From NCBI RefSeq assembly GCF_048564905.1, contig NW_027328740.1, forward strand, positions 5,711,292-5,775,291: DNA of 64,000 bases, written 5' to 3'. Source of the stretch: Vicugna pacos (taxonomy: Eukaryota; Chordata; Mammalia; Artiodactyla; Camelidae). A program made the translations under genes and the position numbers. Positions 51,659 to 62,435 of the stretch are shown here, one piece after another; the stretch's first letter is position 1, and each line of letters begins with the position of its first letter. The notes below the pieces were generated by a model. That model saw nothing but the letters and a program-made list of their open reading frames with translations. It searched no databases and had not been told where the DNA came from.

Positions 51659-52400
51659 ATTCTGTGTTCTGCATTCCATGTTCTAAATTCTGGTTTCTAT
51701 ATTCTCTATTCTATATTCTATATACTGTGTTGTACATTCTCTATCCTAAATTCTATATTCAATTTCTGTATTCTATATTCTAAATTCTGTGTTCTGCATT
51801 CCATGTTCTAAATTCTATATTCAGTATTCTGTATTCTACGTTCTAAATTCTGTGTTCTGCATTCCATTTTCTATATTCTGAGTTCTATATTCTGTTTTCC
51901 ATATTCTAAATTCTGTGTTCCATATTCTATATTCTGTATTCAATATTCTGCATTCCAAATTCTACATTCCATATTCTCTGTTCTACATTCTATATTCTAA
52001 ATTTTATATTCAGTATTCTGAATTCGATATTTTAAATTGTGTGCTCTGCATTCCATTTTCTTAATTCTGGGTTCTGTATTCTGTTTTCTTATCTCTTTAT
52101 TCTGTGTTCAACATTCTATATTCTGTATTGTATATTCTTCATTCCGTATTCTATATTCTATATTCTCTTTTCTACATTCTATATTCTTAATTCTATATTC
52201 TGTATTCTATACACTGTATTCTAAATTCTGTGTTCGTCATTCTATATTCTAAATTCTATATTCATGATTCTGTATTCTATATTCTAAATTCTGTGTTCTG
52301 AATTCCATGTTCTATATTCTGCCTTCTATATTCTCTATTCTATATTCTGTGTTCTACATTCTATATTGTATAATTTATATTCTGTATTCTGTATTCTATA
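51659..52400 (+). repeat. Island of domain-1 super-monomer order inside domain 2
   Basis: It runs a (CTAAATTCTGGTTTC), a b/c equivalent (ACTGTGTTGTACATTC), the 63-bp module, d (TTTTCCATATTC about 51,896), e, f (GTGTGCTCTGCATTCC about 52,038), g, h, i (ATACACTG), j (GAATTCCATG about 52,300) and a decayed k (TATAATTTATATTC). It then dissolves into domain-2 sequence. It carries many private changes and is not a recent transfer. Confidence 0.8.
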
Positions 52401-52589
52401 TTCTAAATTCGGTGTTCTGCATTTCATTTTCTAAATTCTTGGTTCTATATTCTGTATTCTATATTCTATATCCTGTGTTCTTAATTCTGTATTCTAAATT
52501 CTATATTCAGCATTCCGTATTCTATATTGTAAATTGTATGTTCTAAATTCTAAATTCTAAATTCTATATTCAGTATTCTGTTTTCTATA

Positions 52590-53660
52590 TTCTAAATTCT
52601 GTGTTCTGCATTCCACGTTCTATATTCTATATTCAGTATTCTATATTCTATATTCTAAATTCTCTGTTCTCTATTCCATGTTCTAAATTCTGGTTTCTGT
52701 ATTCTGTTTTACATATTCTATATTCTGTGTTCTAAATTCTATATTCTGTATCCTATATGCTGCTTTCCATATTCTATATTGTATATTCTGTGTTCTACAT
52801 TCTATATTCTTAATTCTATATTCTGTATTCTTTACACTATATTGAAAATTCTGTGTTCTACATTCCATAATCTATATTCTATATTCAGTATTCTATATTC
52901 TATATTCTAAATTCTGTGTTCTGCATTCATGTTTATATATTCCTTATTCAGTATTCTGCATTCTATATTTTAAATTCTGTGTTCTGCATTCTATATTCTA
53001 AATTCTATATTCTGTATTCTGTATACTATATTCTAAATTCTGTGTTCTGCCTTCCATGTTCTAAATTCTGCGTTCTGTATTCTATATACCATATACTATA
53101 TTTTGTGTTCTATATTCTATATTCTGCATTCAATATTCTGCATTCCGTATTCTACATACCATATTCTATCTTCTACATTCTCTATTCTAAATTCGATATT
53201 CAGTATTCTGTATTTTATATTCTAAATTCTGTGTTCTACATTCCATGTTATAAATTCTGGGTTCTATATTCTCTATTCTATATTCTATATTTTGTGTTCA
53301 TGATTCTATTTTCTATATTCTATATTCTCTATTCTGCATTCCGTATTCTATATTCTATATTCTCTGTTCTACATTCTATATTCTAAAGTCTATATTCAGT
53401 ATTCTGTATTCTATATTCTTAATTCTGTGTTCTGCATTCCATGTTTTCAATTCTGGGTTTTGTATTCTGTTTTCCATATTGTATATTCTGTGTTCTACAT
53501 TCTACTTTCTGTATTCTATATTCTGCATTCCGTATTCTATATGCTATATTCTGTGTTCTACATTCTATATTCTAAATTGTATATTAAGTATTCCGTATTC
53601 TCTATTCTATATTCTGTGTTCTACGTTCTATATTCTAAATACTATATTGAGTATTCTGTA
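52590..53660 (+). repeat. Old ~1.07-kb segmental repeat, right copy
   Basis: This is the partner of 50,520-51,590. The domain-1-like island lies between the two copies, so the repeating unit would be about 2.08 kb including part of that island. Its right end (TTCTGTATATTTTATTC then CCAAGTTCTTAATTC) resembles 43,545-43,640 and, more weakly, 49,590-49,640. Confidence 0.75.
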
Positions 53661-56100
53661 TATTTTATTCTATATTCTGTGTTCTGCATTCCAAGTTCTT
53701 AATTCTATATACAGTATTTTGTATTTTATATTCTATATTCTTTGTTCTAAATTCTATATTCTAAATTTTATATTCAGTAATCTGTATTTTATATTCTAAA
53801 TTCTGTTTTCTAAATTCTAAATTCTAAATTCTGTATTCAGTATTCTGTTTTCTATATTCTAAATTCTGTGTTCTGCATTCCGTTTTCTAAATTCTTGATT
53901 CTATATTCTCTATTCTATATTCTATATCCTGTGTTCTTAATTCTGTATTCTAAATTCTATATTCAGCGTTCCGTATTCTATATTCTAAAATCTGTGTTCT
54001 AAATTCTAAATTCTATATTCAGTATTCTCTATTTTATATTCAAAATTCTGTGTTCTGCTTTCCATGTTCTATATTCTATTTTTAGTATTCTATATTCTAT
54101 ATTCTATATTCTATGTTCTGCATTCCATGTACTAAATTCTCGGTTCTGTATTTTGTTTTCCATATTCTATATTCTGTGTTCTACATTCTACATTGTGTAT
54201 TCTATATTCTCCGTTCCGTATTCTATATTCTATTTTCTGTATTCTATATTCTGCTATCCGTATTCTGTATTCTATATTTTGTGCTCTACATTCTATATTC
54301 TAAATTTTATATTCAGTATTCTGTATTCTATATTCTATATTCTGTGTTCTGCATTCCATGTTCTTAATTCTTGGTTCTATATTTTCTATTCTATATTCTA
54401 TATTGTGTGTTCTTCATTCTATACTCTACATACTGCATTTTGCATTCCTTATTCTATATTCTAAATTCTGTGTTCTAACCTATAAATTCTAAATTCTATA
54501 TTCAAAATTCTGTTTTCTATATTCTAAATTCTATGTTCTGCATTCCATGTTCTATATTCTATTTTCAGTATTCTATATTCTATATTCTAAATTCTGTGTT
54601 CTGCATTCTATGTTCTAAATTCTATATTCAGTATTCTGTATTATATATTTTAAATTCTGTGTTCTGCATTCCGTGTTCTAAGTTCTTGATTGTATTATCT
54701 CTGTTCTATATTCTATAATCTGTGTTCTAAATTCTGTATTCTAAATTCAATAATCAGCATTCTGTATTCTATATTCTAAATTCTGTGTTCTGCATTCCAT
54801 GTTCTATATTCTATTTTCAGTATTCTATATTCTAAATTCTGTGTTATGCATTCTATGTTCTAAATTCCATATTCAGTATACTGTTTTCTCTATTCTAAAT
54901 TCTTTATTCTGCATTCTATATTATATATTCTGTGTTTTACATTCTATATTCTAAATTCTGTATTCAGTATTATGTATTCTATAATCTAAATTCTGTATTC
55001 TGCATTCATTGTTCTAAATCCTCTGTTCTGTATTATGTTTTCCATATCTATATTCTATGTTCTAAATTCTATATTCAGTATTCTGTATTATATATTCTAA
55101 ATTCTTTGTTCTGCATTCCGTGTTCTAAATTCTTGATTCTATATTCTCTGTTCTATATTCTATATCCTGTGTTCTAAATTCTGTATTCTAAATTCTATAT
55201 TCAGCATTCCGTATTCTATATTCTAAATTCTAAATTCTAAATTCTATATTCAGTATTCTGTTTTTTATATTCTAAATTATGCGTTCTGCATTCCATGTTC
55301 TATGTTCTATTTTCAGTATTCTATATTCTATTTTCTAAATTCTATGTTCTGCATTCCATGTTCTAAATCCTGGGTCTTGTGTTCTGTTTTCCATATTCTA
55401 TATTCTGTGTTCTAAATTCTATAGTCTGTGTTCTATATTCTGCATTCTGTATTCTATATTCTATATTCTGTATTCTATATTCTGCTTTCCGTATTCTATA
55501 TTATAAATTCTGTGCTCTACATTCTATATTCTAAATTCTATATTCAGTATTCTGTATTCTATATTCTAAATTCTGTGTTCTGCATTCCATGTTCTAAATT
55601 CTGGGTTCTATATTCTCTATTGTATATTCTATATTGTGTGTTCTTCATTCTATACTCTATATATTGCATTTTGCATTCCGTATTCTATATTCTAAATTCT
55701 GTGTTCTAAATTCTAAATTCTAAATTCTAAATTCTATATTCTGTTTACTATAGTCTAAATTCTATGTTCTGCATTCCATGTTCTATATTGTATTTTCAGT
55801 AATCTATATTCTATATTCTAAATTCTGTGTTCTGCATTCCGTGTTCTAAATTCTTGATTCTATATTCTCTGTTCTATAATCTATATCCTGTGTTCTATAT
55901 TCTGTATTCTAAATACTATATTCAGCATTCTGTATTCTATATTCTAAATTCTGTGTTGTGCATTCCATGTGATAATTTCTGGGTTCTATATTGTCTATTC
56001 TATATTCTATATTGTGTGTTCTTCATTCCATTCTCTACATTCTATATTTTGCATTCCGTATTTTATATTCTAAATTCTGTGTTCTAAATTATAAATTCTA
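53661..56100 (+). repeat. Diverged heptamer satellite (domain 2, middle part)
   Basis: It holds further examples of the 240-bp block (54,533-54,770; partial at about 55,050-55,210 and 55,827-55,940). It also holds a C-rich string, ATTCTCCGTTCCG, near 54,208. CCATGTGATAATTTCTGGG at about 55,966 recurs at 58,858, 60,396 and 62,541. I see no gene or element here. Confidence 0.76.
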
Positions 56101-57925
56101 AATTCTATATTCAGTATTCTGTTTTCTATATTCTAAATTCTGAGTTCTGCATTCCATGTTCTATATTCTATTATCAGTATTCTATATTCTATATTGTAAA
56201 TTCTGTGTTATGCATTCTATGTTTTAAATTCTATATTCAGTATTCTCTATAATATATTCTAAATTCGGTGTTTTGAATTCCGTGTTCTAAATTCTTGATT
56301 CTATATTCTCTATTCTATATTCTGTATCCTATGTCCTAAATTCTGTATTCTATATTCTATATACAGCGTTCTGTATTCTATATTCTATATTCTGTGTTCT
56401 ACATCGTATAATTTAAATTCTATATTCAGAAAAATATATTCAATATACGAAATTCTGTGTTCACAATTCCATTTCTAAATTAAGGGTTCTATATTCTCTT
56501 TTATATATTCTCTATTTTGTGTACTTCATTTTATTATAAATTATATATTGTGCATTCCGTATTCCATATTCTATATTCTGTTTTCTACATTGTATATTCT
56601 AAATTTTATATTCAGTATTCTATATTCTATTTTCTGAATTCTGTGTTCGGAATTCTAAATTCTAAATTCTAAATTCTTTAATCAGTATTCTGCTTTGTAT
56701 ATTCTAAATTCTGTGTTCTGTATTCCGTTTTCTGAATTCTTGATTCTATATTCTCTATTCTATATTCTATATTGTTTGTTCTTCATTCTATACTCTACAT
56801 ACTAAATTTTGCATTCCGTATTCTATATTCTAAATTCTGTGTTCTAAATTCTAAATACTAAATTCTTTATTCAGTATTCTGTTTTCTATATTCTAAATTC
56901 TGTGTTCTTCATTCCGTTATCTAAATTCTTGATTCTATATTCTCTATTCTATATTCTATATTGTTTGTTCTTCATTCTATACCCTACAAAATAAATTTTG
57001 CATTCCGTATTCTATATACTATATTCTGTGTTCAGAATTCCATTTCTAAATTAAGGGCTCTATATTCACTTTTATATATTCTATATATAGTGTTCTTCAT
57101 TCTATATTCCAAATTCTATATTCTGCATTCCTTTTTCCATATTCTATATCCTGTGTTCTAAATTCTGTATTTAAATTGTATATTCAGCATTCCGTATTCT
57201 ATATTCTAAATTCTGTGTTCTAAATTCTAAATTCTAAATTCTATATTCAGTATTCTGTTTTTTATATTCTAAATTCTGTGTTCTGCATTCCATGTTCTAT
57301 ATTCTATTTTCAGTATTCTATATTCTATATTCTAAATTATATGTTCTGCATTCCATGTTATATATTCTGTCTTCTATATACTCTATTCTATATTCTATAT
57401 TCTGTGTTCTAGATTCTAAATTCTAAATTCTAAATTCATTATTCTTTATTATATATTCTAAATTCTGTGTTCTACATTCTTTATTCTATATTCTCTATTC
57501 AGTATTCTGTATTCTATATTCTTAATTCTGTGTTCTGCATACCATGTTATCAATTCTGGGTTTTGTATTCTGTTTTCCATATTTTATATTCTGTGTTCTA
57601 CATTCTATATTCTGTATTCTATATTCTGCATTCCGTATTCTATATTATATATTCTGTGTTCTACATTCTATATTTTATATTGTTTATTCAGTATTCCGTA
57701 TTGTATGTTCTCTACTCTGTGTTCTTCATTGTATATTCTAAATTCTATATTCAGTATTCTGTATTCTATATTCTAAATTCTGTGTTCTGCATTCCATGTT
57801 CTAAATTCTGGTTTCTATATTCTCTATTCTATATTCTATATACTGTGTTGTACATTCTCTATCCTAAATTCTATATTCAGTTTTCTGTATTCTATATTCT
57901 AAATTCTGTGTTCTGCATTCCATGT
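56100..57925 (+). repeat. ~1.8-kb unit repeated ~4,432 bp downstream
   Basis: It aligns with about 60,540-62,355. Shared tags are CTCTATAATATATTC, AATATACGAAATT, CCATTTCTAAATTAAGG, CTACAAAATAAATTTTGC, TATATATAGTGTTCTTC, GTTATCAATTCTGG and CTACTCTGTGTTC. The offset is 4,432-4,433 bp over most of its length. A few percent of bases seem to differ. Confidence 0.82.
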
Positions 57926-58310
57926 TCTATATTCTATTTTCAGTATTCTATATTATTCACTCTAAATTCTAAGTTCTGCATTCCATGTTCTAAATTCTGG
58001 GTTCTGTGTCCTGTTTTCCATATTCTATATTCTGTGTCCTACATTCTATATTCTGTATTCTATATTCTGCATTCCGTATTCTATATTCTATATTCTGTAT
58101 TCTATATTCTAAATTCTGTGTTCTGCATTCCATGTTCTATATTCTATTTTCAGTATTCTATATTATTCACTCTAAATTCTATGTTCTGCATTCCATGTTC
58201 TAAATTCTGGGTTGTGTGTCCTGTTTTCCATATTCTATATTCTGTGTCCTACATTCTATATTCTGTATTCTATATTCTGCATTCCGTATTCTATATTCTA
58301 TATTCTGTAT
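57891..58310 (+). repeat. 210-bp tandem duplication (30 heptamers)
   Basis: The string TTCAGTATTCTATATTATTC followed by ACTCTAAATTC occurs near 57,940 and exactly 210 bp later. The flanking GTGTCCTGTTTTCCATATTC is also repeated. The copies differ at only a few positions (TAAGTTCTGC versus TATGTTCTGC; GGGTTCTGTG versus GGGTTGTGTG), so the event is recent. Confidence 0.86.
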
Positions 58311-60290
58311 TCTATATTCTGAATTCCGTATTCTATATTCTATATTCTGTGCTCTACATTCTATATTCTAAATTCTATATGCAGTATTCTGTGTTCTATA
58401 TTCTAAATTCTGTGTTCTGCATTCCATGTTCTAATTCTGGGTTCAATATTCTCTATTCTTTATTCTATATTGTGTGTTCTTCATTCTATACTCTACATAC
58501 TTCCTTTTTGCATTCCGTATTCTATATGCTAAATTCTGTGTTATAAATTCTAAATTCTAAATTCTATATTCAATATTCCCTTTTATATAATCTAAATTCT
58601 ATGTTCTGCATTCCATGTTCTATATTGTATTCTCCGTATTCTATATTCTAAATTCTGTGTTCTGCATTCTATGTTCTAAATTCTATATTCAGTATTCTGT
58701 ATTATATATTCTAAATTCTGTGTTCTGCATTCCGTGTTCTAAATTCTTGATTCTATATTCTCAATTCTATATTCTATATCCTGTGTTCTATATTCTGTAT
58801 TCTAAATTCTATATTCAGCATTCTGTATTCTATATTCTAAATTCTGTGTTGTGCATTCCATGTGATAATTTCTGGGTTCTATATTGTCTATTCTATATTC
58901 TATATTGTGTGTTCTTCATTCCATTCTCTACAATCTATATTTTGCATTCCGTATTATATATTCTAAATTCTGTGTTCTGAATTATTAATTCTAAATTCTA
59001 TATTCAGCATTCTGTTTTCTATATTCTAAATTCTGTGTTCTGCATTCTATGTTCTATATTCTATTATCAGTATTCTATATTCTATATTCTAAATTCGGTG
59101 TTATGCTTTCTATGTTCTAAATTCTATATTCAGTATTCTCTATAATATATTCTAAATTCGGTGTTCTGCATTCCGTGTTCTAAATTCTTGATTCTATATT
59201 CTCTATTCTATATTCTATATCCTGTGTCCTAAATTCTGTATTCTAAATTCTATATAAATCATTCTGTATTCTATATTCTATATTCTGTGTTCTACATCCT
59301 ATAATCTAAATTCTATATTCAGAATAATGTATTCTATATACGAAATTCTCTGTTCAGAATTCCATTTCTAAATTAAGGGTTCTATTTTCTCTTTTATATA
59401 TTCTATATTTTGTGTACTTCATTTTATATTATATATTGTATATTGTGCATTCCGTATTCCATATTCTATATTCTGTTTTCTACATTGTATATTCTAAATT
59501 TTATATTCAGTATTCTGTATTCTATATTCTAAATTCTGTGTTCTGTATTCCATGTACAAAAGTCTGAGTTCTATATTCTCTACTCTATATTCTATATTGT
59601 GTGTTCTTCATTCTATTCTCTACATACTAAATTTTGCATTCCGTATTCTATATTCTAAATTCTGTGTTCTAAATTCTAAATAGTAAATTCTTTATTCAGT
59701 ATTCTGTATTCAATATAGTAAATTCTGTGTTCTGCATTCCATGTTCTAAATTCTGTGTTCTATATTCTTTAGTCTATATTCTATATACTGTGTTCTAAAT
59801 TTTGTATTCTAAATTCTTTATTCAGAATTCCATATCCTATATTCTTAATTCTGTGTTCTAAATTCTAAATTCCAAATTCAATATTCATTATTCTGTTTTT
59901 TATATTCTAAATTCTGTGTCCTGCATTCCATGTTCTATATTCTATTTTCAGTATTCTATATTCTATACTCTAAAATCTGTGTTCTTCATTCCATGCTCTA
60001 AATTCTGGGTTCTGTATTCTGTTTTCCATATTCTATATTCTGTGTTCTACATTCTATATTCTGTATTCTATATTCTGCATTCCGTATTCTGTATTCTATA
60101 TTCTGCATTTCGTATTCTATATTCTATATTCTGTGCTCCACATTCTATATTCAAAATTCTATATTCAGTATTCTGTTTTCTATATTCTAAATTCTGTGTT
60201 CTGCATTCTATGTTCTATATTCTATATTCAGTATTCTGTATTATATATTCTAAATTCTGTGTTCTGCATTCCGTGTTCTAAATTCTTGAT
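58311..60290 (+). repeat. Diverged heptamer satellite between duplicated units
   Basis: It contains the 240-bp block at 58,603-58,828, CCATGTGATAATTTC at 58,858, and the AATAATGTATTC...CGAAATTC...CCATTTCTAAATTAAGG segment near 59,319-59,380. The last is close to the copy at 44,685-44,740. No coding or RNA gene signal is seen. Confidence 0.76.
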
Positions 60291-62435
60291 TCTATATTCT
60301 CTGTTCTATATTCTATATCCTGTGTTCTATATTCTGTATTCTAAATTCTATATTCAGCTTTCTGTATTCTATATTCTAAATTCTGTGTTGTGCATTCCAT
60401 GTGATAATTTCTGGGTTCTATATTGTCTATTCTATATTCTATATTGTGTGTTCTTCATTCCATTCTCTACATTCTATATTTTGCATTCCGTATTATATAT
60501 TCTAAATCTGTGTTCTAAATTATAAATTCTAAATTCTATATTCAGTATTCTGTTTTCTATATTCTAAATTCTGAATTCTGTATTCCATGTTCTATATTCT
60601 ATTATCAGTATTCTATATTCTATATTCTAAATTCTGTGTTATGCATTCTATGTTTTAAATTCTATATTCAGTATTCTCTATAATATATTCTAAATTCGGT
60701 GTTCTGCATTCGTGTTCTAAATACTTGATTCTATATTCTCTATTCTATACTCTATATCCTGTGTCCTTAATTCTGTATTCTAAATTCTATATACAGTATT
60801 CTGTATTCTATATTCTATATTCTGTGTTCTACATCCTATAATTTAAATTCTATATTCAGAATAATATATTCAATATACGAAATTTTGTGTTCATAATTCC
60901 ATTTCTAAATTAAGGGTTCTATATTCTCTTTTATATATTCTATATTTTATGTACTTCATTTTATATTATAAATTATATATTGTGCATTCCGTATTCCATA
61001 TTCTATATTCTGTTTTCTACATTGTATATTCTAAATTTTATAGTCAGTATTCTGTATTCTATATTCTAAATTCTGTGTTGTGAATTCTAAATTCTAAATT
61101 CTAAATTCTTTAATCAGTATTCTGTTTTCTATATTCTAAATTCTGTGTTCTGTATTCCGTTTTCTAAATTCTTGATTCTGTATTCTCTATTCTATATTCT
61201 ATATTGCTTGTTCTTCATTCTATACTCTACATACTAAATTTTGCATTCCGTATTCGATATTCTAAATTCTGTGTTCTAAATTCTAAATACTAAATTCTTT
61301 ATTCAGTATTCTGTTTTCTATATTCTAAATTCTGTATTCTTCATTCCGTTATCTAAATTCTTGATTCTATATTCTCTATTCTATATTCTATATTGTTTGT
61401 TCTTCATTCTATACCCTACAAAATAAATTTTGCATTCCGTATTCTATATACTAAATTCTGTGTTCAGAATTCCATTTCTAAATTAAGGGCTCTATATTCT
61501 CTTTTATATATTCTATATATAGTGTTCTTCATTCTATATTCCAAATTCTATATTCTGCATTCCTTTTTCCATATCCTATATCCTGTGTTCTAAATTCTGT
61601 ATTCTAAATTGTATATTCATCATTCCGTATACTATATTCTAAATTCTGTGTTCTAAATTCTAAATTCTAAATTCTATATTCAGTATTCTGTTTTTTATAT
61701 TCTAAATTCTGTGTTCTGCATTCCATGTTCTATATTCTATTTTCAGTATTCTATATTCTATATTCTAAATTATATGTTCTGCATTCCATGTTATATATTC
61801 TGTCTTCTGTATACTCTATTCTATATTCTATATTCTGTGTTCTAGATTCTAAATTCTAAATTCTAAATTCATTATTCTTTATTATATATACTAAATTCTG
61901 TGGTCTACATTCTTTATTCTATATTCTCTATTCAGTATTCTGTATTCTATATTCTTAATTCTGTGTTCTGCATTCCATGTTATCAATTCTGGTTTTTGTA
62001 TTCTGTTTTCCATATTTTATATTCTGTGTTCTACATTCTATATTCTGTATTCTATATTCTGCATTCCGTATTCTATATTATATATTGTGTGTTCTACATT
62101 CTATATTTTAAATTGTATATTCAGTATTCCGTATTCTATGTTCTCTACTCTGTGTTCTTCATTCTATATTCTAAATTCTATGTTTAGTATTCTGTATTCT
62201 ATATTCTAAATTCTGTGTTCTGCATTCCATGTTCTAAATTCTGGTTTCTATATTCTCTATTCTATATTCTATATACTGAGTTGTACATTCTCTGTCCTAA
62301 ATTCTATATTCAGTTTTCTGTATTCTATATTCTTAATTCTGTGTTCTGCATTCCATGTTCTAAATTCTATATTCAGTATTCTGTATTCTATATTCTAAAT
62401 TCTGTGTTCTGCATTCCATGTACTATATTCTGGGT
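60291..62435 (+). repeat. 2,145-bp tandem duplication, copy 1
   Basis: From about 60,291 (CTCTGTTCTATATTC) every rare tag recurs 2,145 bp later: TTCAGCTTTCTG, CCATGTGATAATTTC, CTAAATCTGTG, GCATTCGTGTTC, AATATACGAAATTTTG, ATTGCTTGTTC, CTACAAAATAAATTTTGC and TATCCTATATCCTG. The match includes small indels such as GCATTCGTG, so the copies share a very recent ancestor. Confidence 0.9.

Noticed and set aside
52683-52868. Minus-strand frame of 61 codons
   Set aside because: It is the complement of the same repeat (Glu/Arg/Asn/Gln/Ile-rich heptapeptide) and is open by chance.
57467-58546. Longest open frame (359 codons) as a membrane-protein gene
   Set aside because: The translation is a 7-residue periodic run of Phe, Tyr, Ile, Leu, Ser and Val generated by the 7-bp repeat. 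Its start is a GTG/TTG-like codon inside a heptamer. The neighbouring frames look the same. There is no domain, codon bias or gene structure.
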